Positions 1 to 9,507 of a stretch of DNA of 64,000 nucleotides are shown here, piece after piece. The notes below the pieces were generated by a model. It did no database searches. It was given only the letters and a program-made list of their open reading frames with translations, and was not told the DNA's origin. Location: the NCBI GenBank assembly GCA_039105265.1, contig JAPFFF010000061.1:434001-498000 (forward strand). The letters run 5' to 3'. Source of the stretch: Tritrichomonas musculus. Taxonomy: Eukaryota; Parabasalia; Tritrichomonadida; Tritrichomonadidae. Positions within the stretch are counted from its first letter, which is position 1. Each line of letters opens with the position of its first letter. Position numbers and translations under genes: made by a program.

Positions 1-2
1 CA

Positions 3-1529
3 AATGAATTTTATCAAATATTTGTAGGTTTTAAGAATGCTGTTGAATTCTTTTCAGAAATTCGATTTTATATTGATGAACAATTAATTGATTATGCTCA
101 AAATGATGCAATTAGAGAATCATTTGCTTATAATTCAATTAGACCAAAAAATGTTAAGAAAAATTCAATAAATTCACATTCTTTATGGGAAGATGTTCAG
201 AATTTTTCATCAAATGTTTGTGGAGTTTATGTTCCATTAGTTGAATTAATTAATTCAAAGAAAGTTAAAGTTCAATTAGAATTAATAATTCCATTTACTG
301 ACCAATTAGCAATTCATTCTTGGCAATTGTATCCAAATAGAATTTTGGGAGAAATTGAAGAAGAAGTTAAAACGTCATTAGATGCTTTAGTTTGGTGTTT
401 TGTTTCACCTAAGAATGTTTGTGAGAAAAAAAGAAAATTATGTTTAATTAATGATTGGGAAAATATGATTGAATTTCCTGATTTTATTCCATTTACTCAA
501 CATTTTACTCAAATTGGTAATTATGCAAAAATTATTCGTTCAATTGAAGAAATTTCAAAACCACATCAATTAGAAGATGAATTGTCTTGGAATAAAAATT
601 ATGATAATTATATAACATCAAAATTAGGTCCACTCAAATCTTCTGATGTAAAACAAAATTATTATAATTATTGGCAAGTTGGTTTTGCTAAATTAAATTG
701 TGAAGGAGGTAGGATTCAAATAGCTCGTTCAAATTGTTGTGGTTTTGGATTGAAAAATGATGTTGAACAAAATTTAATGTCAACTTTTGAAGAACCTTTA
801 ATAATTCCAACTCAAGAAATTAAAAGAATTGTATTTGACCAAAGAGCTGAAAAAAATGGTTTTACTCATTTGGCAAAAACTTTACCTTTGAATAATGTTT
901 CAAAGATTTCAATGATGTTTCCAAGACATTCAAATGATTGTACAGTTTTTCAAAATATAATGTATGAAAATTGTCAATTATTTGTTGGTCAAAGATTATA
1001 TCCAGACACAATGTTTGAAACAACTTGGGACGGTAGATTTTTAAATTATCAATTAATGTCAAATCAATTAGATGGACCAATTGAAGCAACAGATGAATTT
1101 ATTAATTCAATTTGTTTACCATTGAATGATTCAAAAAGAATATTTTCAGAAACAAATGACCCAAATACTGATAAACCCCCTGCTGGAGATAGATTAAATA
1201 CAATCACAGATAATACAAGTTTTCAAATGAATTTTCAAATTGAAAGAGGAAATTGTGGTTATACTTTTGATGGTATTCAATCAAATGAAAATCCAATAAT
1301 TATTCAATTTAAAGGACAACCAAGATTTCAAGGTGAAGATGATTCATATTATTATCCAGAAATCAAAGAAAAAGTTGACCACCAAAATGTTAAATTTGAT
1401 ATTGAAATAAATGAAGATATTCATCCACCTCCTCCAGAAATGTGGTTATCTCAAACAACTTATTGGGTTTGGTCAATTCAAGATGGTGTCAAATATTATC
1501 AATATGGAATTCCAAGTGGTTATAATTAA
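3..1529 (+). CDS. Major capsid protein, copy 1 of element A (start outside window)
   Basis: The frame is open from the left edge of the window to a TAA at 1527-1529, giving at least 508 residues; the start lies upstream. The product aligns along its whole length with the complete neighbour at 1585-3465. Shared landmarks are a SLWEDV-type segment, YPNRILGEIEEEV, the MMFPR..NDCTVFQNIMYE stretch and a C-terminal PPPEMW..TYW block. The family is a large double-jelly-roll-type capsid protein, recognised by similarity to the MCP of element B. It is shorter than copy 2 in the middle, where copy 2 has an acidic insert. The role as MCP is an inference from its size, relatives and gene order. Confidence 0.7.
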   Translation, partial: NEFYQIFVGFKNAVEFFSEIRFYIDEQLIDYAQNDAIRESFAYNSIRPKNVKKNSINSHSLWEDVQNFSSNVCGVYVPLVELINSKKVKVQLELIIPFTDQLAIHSWQLYPNRILGEIEEEVKTSLDALVWCFVSPKNVCEKKRKLCLINDWENMIEFPDFIPFTQHFTQIGNYAKIIRSIEEISKPHQLEDELSWNKNYDNYITSKLGPLKSSDVKQNYYNYWQVGFAKLNCEGGRIQIARSNCCGFGLKNDVEQNLMSTFEEPLIIPTQEIKRIVFDQRAEKNGFTHLAKTLPLNNVSKISMMFPRHSNDCTVFQNIMYENCQLFVGQRLYPDTMFETTWDGRFLNYQLMSNQLDGPIEATDEFINSICLPLNDSKRIFSETNDPNTDKPPAGDRLNTITDNTSFQMNFQIERGNCGYTFDGIQSNENPIIIQFKGQPRFQGEDDSYYYPEIKEKVDHQNVKFDIEINEDIHPPPPEMWLSQTTYWVWSIQDGVKYYQYGIPSGYN

Positions 1530-1584
1530 AAAAGGTTTTTAAAAATAATTTTTTATTTTTTTTCTTCTATTTAAAAAAAATTAA

Positions 1585-3465
1585 ATGACATTCCAAAACG
1601 TTCAATTGAAAAATTCAGGTAATGATGAAGGTGATATTTTGAATTTCTTTGATAATGAATTACGTTCATTAGTTCAGAAAAATGGTGGAGACCATACATT
1701 TTCATTTGTTTGTGAAGAATTCAGAGATAAAGACCCTCCAATGGCTTTAGGTTTGAAAACAAAAATGAGATTAACTCATTCTGCTCATACAATTAGTCAA
1801 ATTGAAAAAGGTTTTATTAATATGAAAATTGAATTTAGAGTTAAATTTGATAAACCAATTGAGGAAACTGCATTTGAGAAAGATTATAATGATTTAAATC
1901 AAATTTTCATTGGATTTAAAGATGCTGTTGAATTATTCTCTGAAATTAGATTTTTCATTGATGGTCAATTAGTTGATTATGCTCAAACTGAAGCAATTCG
2001 AGAATCTTATGCATACAATGTCATCAGACCAAGAGATGTAAAGAAATCTGCACCTCATGCACATAGTTTGTGGGAAGATGTTTCAAATTATATGCCAAAT
2101 GTTTGTGGAGTTTATGTACCTTTATCAAAATTCCAAGGAGGAAAATCCGTTAAAGTTCAATTTGAATTAGTTATTCCATTCACTGACCAATTAGTTTTAC
2201 AAGCTTGGAGATTGTATCCAAATAGAATTTTGGGAGAAATTGAAGAAGAAGTTAAAACGTCATTAGAAGCTTTAGTTTGGTGTCAAGTTCCTCCAAAAGC
2301 AATTGCAGACGTTCAAAAATTCTGGGGATGTGATTTGACTGAAGAAGTCAAAAAGCAAGACGACATAGAGGAACAAGCACTCAATGTTGATGGTGATGCT
2401 GATTACACAGAAAAAGACCCCACAAAAATTCCAACGGTTCATGATGCTCCTCCTTTTGTACCAATCACAACCAATTTCACTCAACTTGGAAATCCTTCTC
2501 AAATTGTTGTAAGTGTTAAAGATTCTAACGGTGTTGAAGATTTGAGAGATAGACCGTTAGATAAAGTTCTTGGTTCTGGTGATTTTTTAACAGATAAATT
2601 AACGGTTTGGTCTTGTGAAGAAAGAACGTTATCAGTTGTTGCAAATTCAGGTCATATTTCAATGGCACGTACAAATTGTGCTGGTTTTGGTATCACACAA
2701 GAAGTAATTGAAGGTTTGATGTCATCTTTAGAAAATCCAATTATTATTCCTGCTCAAGAATTGACAAGACATATATTTGAAAATTCACCTTCAGCAAATG
2801 GTTTCTCAACTTTATCAAAATCAATTCCTTTACATAATGCTACAAATATTACAATGATGTTTCCAAGAAGTACGTTAGATTGTACAGTTTTTCAGAACAT
2901 TATGTATGAAAAATGTCAATTATTTGTTAATAAGAAATTGTATCCAGATATGGAATTTGAAGACACATTTGGAGGTAGATTTGTTCAATATCAATTGATG
3001 GCAAATGAATTAGATGGTCCAATTGAAGCAACAGAAGAATATATGAGGTCAATTGATACACCTTTAAATGATGCTTTTCATAGATTCTATCAAGATGGTG
3101 AAGGAAATGGAGATTTGAAACCAAGAGGTCAAAGAAGAAGGTGGATTGGTACTGATAATACTAATTTTGGTATCAATTTTCAATTGGAAAGAGGGAATGC
3201 AGGTTATGTATTTGATGGAATTGATACAGGTACTCATTCAATTACTGTTCAATTCAAAGGAAGCCCAATTTATTCAAATGAATTAGATTCTTATTATAAT
3301 CCAAGATTGGCATCAACTTATGATGGTAAAAAATTGACTTGGGATTTGAAAAATCATCATCCACCTGCTCCAGAAATGTGGATTTGTTCAGATACCTATT
3401 GGACTTGGTCAATTCAAGATGGTGTCAAATATTATCATTTAGGTATTCCAGAAGGATACAATTAA
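1585..3465 (+). CDS. Major capsid protein, copy 2 of element A
   Basis: The product has 626 residues. The start was chosen at the first ATG after an A/T-rich leader, 55 bases after the end of copy 1. The N-terminal third (about residues 50-220) and the C-terminal half align with copy 1 and with the 670-residue MCP of element B, including SLWEDVSNY, a VPL..F block, the YPNRILGEIEE segment and the CTVFQNIMYE..CQLF region. An acidic insert near residues 250-300 is absent from copy 1. The size and conserved layout fit the double-jelly-roll capsid subunit of Maverick-like elements. Two tandem divergent copies are unusual and could give two capsomer types. The frame looks whole. Confidence 0.75.
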   Translation: MTFQNVQLKNSGNDEGDILNFFDNELRSLVQKNGGDHTFSFVCEEFRDKDPPMALGLKTKMRLTHSAHTISQIEKGFINMKIEFRVKFDKPIEETAFEKDYNDLNQIFIGFKDAVELFSEIRFFIDGQLVDYAQTEAIRESYAYNVIRPRDVKKSAPHAHSLWEDVSNYMPNVCGVYVPLSKFQGGKSVKVQFELVIPFTDQLVLQAWRLYPNRILGEIEEEVKTSLEALVWCQVPPKAIADVQKFWGCDLTEEVKKQDDIEEQALNVDGDADYTEKDPTKIPTVHDAPPFVPITTNFTQLGNPSQIVVSVKDSNGVEDLRDRPLDKVLGSGDFLTDKLTVWSCEERTLSVVANSGHISMARTNCAGFGITQEVIEGLMSSLENPIIIPAQELTRHIFENSPSANGFSTLSKSIPLHNATNITMMFPRSTLDCTVFQNIMYEKCQLFVNKKLYPDMEFEDTFGGRFVQYQLMANELDGPIEATEEYMRSIDTPLNDAFHRFYQDGEGNGDLKPRGQRRRWIGTDNTNFGINFQLERGNAGYVFDGIDTGTHSITVQFKGSPIYSNELDSYYNPRLASTYDGKKLTWDLKNHHPPAPEMWICSDTYWTWSIQDGVKYYHLGIPEGYN

Positions 3466-3501
3466 AAAAAAAATTGAGTATTTTTTTATTGAATATTCAA
3501 A

Positions 3502-4107
3502 ATGACTAGACCAGTTGTCAATTTTACTCAACCAATTGAATATTATGAACCACCTACTAGAAAAACTTATTATCCAATTAGAGGTTGGAAAACGTTAGAA
3601 GAAATTCAAACTTTTTGGGGAAATAAAATTGAATTATTTCATCCACATTTCAATCCTGAATTAATTGATTTTAAAGTCATCACAAATCTTGATGATTTAA
3701 CTCCAGAAGAATTGAAAAAGTTAAATAATTTAAGAGTATTAGTTGATTATTATAATAATAATTATCCTAAGAAAACTTTTCAATATGATTTGAATACTAA
3801 GAAATTTAAATTTAATTTTCCAAGTGCTTTTATTCAATCTAAACGTCAAAAATATGTTGTTTTTCAATATTGTAGAGCAACTTGTGATGGTTATATTGAT
3901 GGAGAAACTGAAATTCATTGTGATTTTATACCAAGAGATGATTTTTGTGATGGATTGATTTGGTATGCAAATGTTGTTCCACCAGATGATAATAGAAAAT
4001 ATGAAATGATTAATACAAAAACTCATTTTCATATTTGGTTCACAAATGCAATTGGTCAAGTTATTTGTCCAGACAATTTTGTATTATTCTTGAAATTGAT
4101 TTACTAA
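3502..4107 (+). CDS. Small capsid-like protein, possible minor capsid (penton-type)
   Basis: This gene encodes 201 residues and starts 36 bases after the MCP, behind the leader tattcaaaATG. I recognise no named family. The last 35 residues, with HFHIWFTN..GQVI and a final hydrophobic strand, resemble the closing strand of single-jelly-roll minor capsid proteins. The same C-terminal pattern occurs in the gene remnant of element B at 16189-16354, so the protein is conserved between the two elements. Its position between MCP and fibre-like genes supports a virion role. The penton assignment is an inference. Confidence 0.5.
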   Translation: MTRPVVNFTQPIEYYEPPTRKTYYPIRGWKTLEEIQTFWGNKIELFHPHFNPELIDFKVITNLDDLTPEELKKLNNLRVLVDYYNNNYPKKTFQYDLNTKKFKFNFPSAFIQSKRQKYVVFQYCRATCDGYIDGETEIHCDFIPRDDFCDGLIWYANVVPPDDNRKYEMINTKTHFHIWFTNAIGQVICPDNFVLFLKLIY

Positions 4108-4137
4108 AAAGAACATTTTTTTTATTTTTGTATTCAA

Positions 4138-7100
4138 ATGACAGGTATCATTACTAAAGAAAATGCCACAAATTATGCTTTTTATAATACATCAATTTTA
4201 GGAGGAGGTGGTGGTGGTTCAAGTGGTGGTGATAGTTCAATAAATGGAAATATTGTTTGTAATTCAATTTCAATTGATGAAGTTGCTAGATTTGATAAAA
4301 CAAAACAATTAAAAGCTAGAATATTATCAGATTTGTATTGTGATAGCAATATTTTTATGAAAAATCCAGAATTTGATGATACAAAAGAAGAATCAGAAGA
4401 AAATCCAAAATACTATTCAATAATAATTTCACTAATAATATGAATGATTATGTTCAATATATTCATGATTTAAAAGAAAAGATTGAAATAACTGACAATA
4501 AAGAAGTATTATTGAATAAAAATATTCAAATTAATTCACCAGATGAAACAACAATGAAAAATTGTTCATTAGATGAAGTTTCTAAACAACTTTCAATTTT
4601 GAAAACAATTAATGGTTTCAAAGATAATTTTGAAAGATATTTTGAATTTAAATCAGGTGATTGTTATGTTAAACAACCATTATCATTTATCGGCAATTAT
4701 TTCAGTGAAACAAAATATTGGACAACAAATAAAATTTGTTCTGTTTTGAGTGCAATTATTGATGAAAATTATAAAGAATTGAATAGAATTTATACACAAA
4801 GACAAAATTATTTAGACCGTAAAACAATTCCCAAAGAAACAAGAGATATTGAATTATTAGCTGATGATGAAGATGAGGTACCAAAATTGTTTAATGATTT
4901 TTATGAAAATGATTATTATTTAAATGAATTGATAACAAGTGCTTCTGAAGTTATTCAATATTTAGGTAAGAATTCAATTTTAAGTGAAGCTTTAAAAAGT
5001 AAGATTTCAAAAACTCCAATGAATTGGATGATTTTATATTCAATTGGTTATTCAACTTGGTATGAAAAATTTTCTTTAACAAAAATTGAAGAGAATAAAT
5101 TATTATTTGAAATACCAGAAACTTATCAATATTCAAGATTTTTAATTTATGTTTTCGATTCAGAATTACATAGAATTGAAGATGATATTAGTCATGTTCA
5201 ATATATCTTTGAAATATCAAAACTTGATAATAATTCTTATGAATTTCATTCAAATATTAATGCAATTATTATTGAAACAGAAGAAAATAATTTTGAAGTT
5301 AGAATTGAGAGTGATTCATTTCAAAATGAAATTAATGATTTAACTAGTAGATGTCAAATGTATTATACTTATGAAAATGATTCCACTTTTTCTGAATATT
5401 TTTCACAATTTTTTGATTCTAAATTTACTTTTCAAAAAGGTTTTCCAAAATATGATATTAAAAATTCAAATATAACTTATGAAACAAAAAGTTTTCATGA
5501 AAAAAGTATTAGAGTTTTACAAATTGAATTTCTTCCAGAATTAAAATCAAAATTAATTGAATGGGATTCAAATGAAAGATTAGATTTATTTAAAATCACT
5601 TTTCGTAAAAACTTTTTCATTGATGTTGATGGAAATATTTTGAAAGAATTTGTATTATATATGGAAAATAAGGCATTAAAAAATCATTATTTAATGAAAA
5701 CAGATAATGGAGTTGTTGTTTCTTATGACCAAAAAATGAATATAGATGATGTACCAAATATTTCACTAGATAAATCATTTAAAATTGATTTGTTAGATTT
5801 ATATTTAAGAGGTGAATTATCAATTCAATATTTATTATCTGAAGATTCAGTTGTTTCAAAATATCCAACAATCAAATGTGATATTATTGAAGCCGATAAC
5901 GCATTGAAATTACATAAATCAGATAATTTATATTTATATAAGCCAGATATAATTACAGAAGATAATGAATATTATAAAATGGTTTTCAAAATTCCTTCAG
6001 ATTATGATTTACCTGATTTCTTCAATTTTGAATTTAAAGAATTTTGTTTTCAAAATAAATGGTATTTAAGATGGAATTCAATTGAAAATCAATGGGAAGG
6101 TTATAATTGTTTAGGTAAATTGACTGGAAATATAATTTCAAAATTACAGAAAAATAATTCAAAACAAAATTCTGATGGTGCTCATGGTAGTTTCATTTTA
6201 ATGAAAGATTGTGAATCGAATAGAAATTTGATTCCAAATAATGATAAAGGAATTTTTATGGATTTTATTGAAAATAGTTCAATTAAAACAAAAATTTGGT
6301 TTTCAAATAAAAAAGATAAATCAGAAGATGGTGATTTATATGATATTAAATGGGAATTTGATAAAAAATTGAATGGAGAAAGTTGTGAAGGTTATGATTT
6401 ATTAAATTGTTATTTCTCTTTTGGAAACTTATCAAGTGGAAAATTTAATTATTTAAATTTAGCAAAAGTTGAATTAATTATTACTTTAAATGGTTCACAA
6501 ACTTCAAATACTTTAACTTTTACACCAAATGGATATAGAAGAACAACTAAAAATGATAGAGCCTATATTGAATTAAGACCTCAATATGATTGTATTGAAC
6601 AAGTTGCTTTTACTAGGTATGATTCAAAAATTGAAAAAGGGAATAAAAATATTGAATTATATTTAAAGAAAAATTTGGTTCAACCAATCGAAGAATTTGA
6701 TTGGGATTCAAATACAAATCCATTTCAATATATTATTCAAAATCAATTTTATGAAATTTCACCAAGACCTGATGCTGCAACAACTTTATATACAGATTAT
6801 AACATCACAAGTTCAAAAATAATAACAGCAGATAACATAACAACAATGAGAAGTGATTTAAATATGGTTTTAAATAATGTTGATGTTATGACTTTTGATA
6901 TGGATAAAGTTAAGAAAGATGTTGATATATTGAATTATGAAATGGCAATTCAACAAGCAAAAACACAATATATTGAAAGTTCTTTAAATTCAATGATGAT
7001 TCGAAGTAAAATCAATTTAGCTTTCAGTATTCCTTCAATGATTTTGGGAGCAGCAAGTTTATGTATGAGTCCAACAGTTATGGATTTTGGTCAACGTCTA

Positions 7101-7824
7101 ATCAATAGAGTATTTCGTGTTGATGTTTCAAATAACGTTGAAACACAAAATCAAAACGGTTCATGGTTTCCTTATCATCGATTTGATGATATGGATGATG
7201 ATGCAGAAATTTCAATTGACGAAAGCTTTACAAATCCTTTAGCAAGACCATCTGAAACTAATTCAAGCTTATCAGATTTTTCAGATGTTTCAACTTTTTC
7301 TGTTAGAAGCGGACCTATTAAATATACAAAAAAGGATTTTATAATGGAAGATGCTGGTTATTTTGTAAGAGGAATTAGTCAAAAACAGTATTCAAATTAT
7401 ATGAATGATTTGAAAACTTATTGTACATATTCAGAAGATGAAAAACGAAAATTCAATTATGGCAAATATTATTCAAATTAATAAAAATATTTTGAAATAT
7501 TTCCCAAATTTACAAAATATTGATGAATTTTGGACAAATAATTATTCTGAAAATACTTTAACAAATAATTTGACACCTTTAATAGAATTGTGTAATTCAA
7601 ATAATAATAAGTTTCTTGATGAATCAAAATTTTTAGGAAATTGGGATAATCCAAATCAAGCAATTTCATCAGTTTACACAGTTATTGAACTTATTGAAGA
7701 AGCTAGAAATTCATTGAAATTACCATTCAAAATGTTAGCTTATCAAATATTAGAAAATACAAATGATTTTGTTAAAAATTCAGAAATAGATTCAATTATT
7801 TCAAATAAAATAACTGAAATTTAA
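4138..7824 (+). pseudogene. Fibre-like gene of element A, first copy (broken)
   Basis: This is a long fibre-like coding region related to the giant genes at 16462-22839 and 59301-64000. It begins with a Gly-rich N-terminus behind a tattcaaATG leader. It contains the IIEADNALKLHKSD core segment near 5880-5930, the nearly invariant NITSSKIITADNITTMRSDL module near 6790-6860, a following coiled coil, and a hydrophobic segment near 7010-7080. A C-terminal part resembles the region that follows the membrane segment in the relatives. The gene is interrupted about two times. By analogy with tail and adenovirus-type fibres it is likely a host-attachment protein, but no enzymatic or receptor motif proves that. 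Confidence 0.6.
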
Positions 7825-8789
7825 CCTTCTGGTGAATCAAATTTCACAATTCAACCAGGAATAAATGATTTCTTTATTGAAAACAAATATATTTCTCATA
7901 AAAGTGAAACAATAAATGGTCTTGAATGTAATTTATTAGTTATTGATATTCCAAATAATAGAAAACAACAATTCTTATCTTTCAATAGACCAATATTCAA
8001 AATTGTTTTAAGAAAAAAGTCATTTATGATTCAAATGGTAAATATATTAAAGAATTTTATATTTCAACCAAAAATAATCAAATTTTATGTCCTGTTATAA
8101 TTTATGACCAACTCAATAAATATTGTACAATTAATGATACAACTTTGATAGCTACAAGGTCAATTGATGATGCTGATGGAAACTCATTAGATGGTAAATT
8201 TTATATTGCTTTTGATAAAAGATTATCAATTATTCCTTACAATTTATATTTGAGTGGTGATTTAAGTATTTTAAATCAATTTGAACCAACTTGTTTAAAA
8301 ACTGATAAAGCAATTAAATGTTCAATTATTGAAGCAGATAATGCATTGAAATTACACAAATCAGATGTTCATTATTTCTATAAACCTTCAATTATTACTG
8401 AAGATAATGAATTTTATAAAATGGTATTTTCAATTGAAGATTCTTATGAAATTCCAGATAAATTAGAATTTGTTTTCAAAGAATCTTGTTTTGGTAATCA
8501 ATGGTCTTTAACTTGGGATGGAACAAAATGGAATGGAAATAATAGAAAAGGTCATTTGAATGGAAAAGTAATTAATAAAATAAATTGGAGACCAACAGCT
8601 TCAAAAGAATTCAAAAATTGTTGTGGTTGTGCAGTTGTTGTTAAAATTTCTGATGAACATGTCAAAATAATTCAAAATAATGGAAAAGGTTTAATGGAAA
8701 GTTTGTTAACAAATTATGTTAATAACTGTTGGATTGAAATGAGTGATGGTACAAGACATAATGGTTCTAAATTTAATATGACATTTGAA
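7825..8789 (+). pseudogene. Fibre-like gene of element A, second copy, 5' part (interrupted by element B)
   Basis: This region is similar to the central part of the fibre-like proteins of C and E: the YIKEFYI segment, the FDKRL..IPYNLYLSGDLSI block and the IIEADNALKLHKSDVHYFYK block. It carries a small number of breaks. Element B is inserted at its right edge, and related sequence resumes at 56801. It lacks the N-terminal W-rich repeats seen in C and E, so the copy may have begun as a partial duplicate of the preceding gene. Confidence 0.65.
8784..8789. repeat. Target site duplication of element B, left copy (TTTGAA)
   Basis: The six bases TTTGAA directly precede the AGTAGTAAT terminus of element B. 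The same six bases follow its other end at 56801-56806. A 6-bp duplication is the established hallmark of Maverick/Polinton integration. Confidence 0.95.
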
Positions 8790-9018
8790 AGTAGTAATAT
8801 ATTGTGCGCCCTGGTACCTCGAATAACTACTGATAAGAATTTCCTTGTCTCCCAATACCAGGAACCAAGCTCCCAGAAAAATTGACAATCCAACACCAAA
8901 CTTTTCATAAACACGTTAGAGACCTACCTCAGGAACTAAGCTCCCAGAACAAGTTTGAAATTCGTTGGAAACTTACTTGGTAAACCAAGCTCCCAGAACA
9001 AGTTTGAAATTGTTAGGG
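8790..9018. repeat. Left terminal inverted repeat of element B
   Basis: These 229 bases are matched in reverse complement by 56572-56800 with no difference that I can find. The repeat starts AGTAGTAAT and contains three copies of an AAGCTCCCAGAA motif; two of them extend into CAAGTTTGAAATT. This makes the TIR internally repetitive, as seen in other long Maverick TIRs. Confidence 0.95.
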
Positions 9019-9078
9019 GTGGTCAATAGATATAAAAATAAATTTTGAAAATAAATGTTTTTTTTATCTTATTTAAAA

Positions 9079-9483
9079 ATGCAACAACGAATCGACCATA
9101 TCATTTCTGAATTACTTGCTTTGAAAACCGAATTCGAACAATTAAATAATATATCAAACGAACAACCAAATGAAACACAAATTGAATCCGAGCAAAGCTC
9201 GGCTGAGGCACAAAGTGCCGAACCTTCAGCCGAATCAAATGAATTAAATCCTATACGAAGAAGAACAAATCGCTCATTTCCATTAAACAAATCCAAATTC
9301 CTTAATGATGAACAGAGAGACCAAGTTCTTCAATTTGCTTCTGACCATAAAGAAACAATTATGAACCAACCAAGGTCTAATCGAATTCAATTCCTTCAGA
9401 ATCTAATTCGTGAACAATTAAATATCAATTTATCGTTATACATGACGGGAAAGCTGATTCAAATAATCTCATCCAACAATTAA
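9079..9483 (+). CDS. Small acidic-linker protein, unknown function
   Basis: This gene encodes 134 residues. I chose the second ATG because it follows an A/T-rich leader of the kind seen before other genes here (atttaaaaATG); an upstream ATG at 9055 would add eight residues. The N-terminus (residues 1-28) looks like a short coiled coil. Residues 35-60 form a Ser/Ala/Glu linker encoded by two GC-rich hairpins (9188-9233). The C-terminal 70 residues look helical and basic. It is the first gene inside the left TIR of B. It resembles no family I can name. Confidence 0.5.
   Translation: MQQRIDHIISELLALKTEFEQLNNISNEQPNETQIESEQSSAEAQSAEPSAESNELNPIRRRTNRSFPLNKSKFLNDEQRDQVLQFASDHKETIMNQPRSNRIQFLQNLIREQLNINLSLYMTGKLIQIISSNN
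9188..9233. repeat. Paired tri-loop hairpins (B hairpin family, copy 1)
   Basis: CCGAGC-AAA-GCTCGG at 9188-9202 is followed by GGCAC-AAA-GTGCC nested inside an outer stem TCGGCTGA/TCAGCCGA (9199-9233). It lies in frame inside the linker of the small gene. Confidence 0.8.
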
Positions 9484-9507
9484 GCTAAAAAAATTTTTTT
9501 ATACTAT

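Larger units (their letters stand above)
1..8789. mobile_element. Element A (Maverick/Polinton), left visible part
   Basis: This is the oldest layer of the stack. It holds two tandem MCP genes, a small capsid-like gene and two tandem fibre-like genes, all on the plus strand. Its left terminus lies outside the window. Element B interrupts it after 8789, and A resumes at 56801. Its MCP is clearly related to the MCP of B, so A and B belong to one lineage, while A is even richer in A+T by eye. It is broken: it carries at least two insertions by other elements and a small number of breaks in the fibre-like genes. Confidence 0.8.

Noticed and set aside
8706-8914. Small frames spanning the left TIR of B, with a nearly identical partner at 56676-56894
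   Set aside because: They are the same TIR sequence read at both ends, crossing the element boundary; no leader or family supports a gene.
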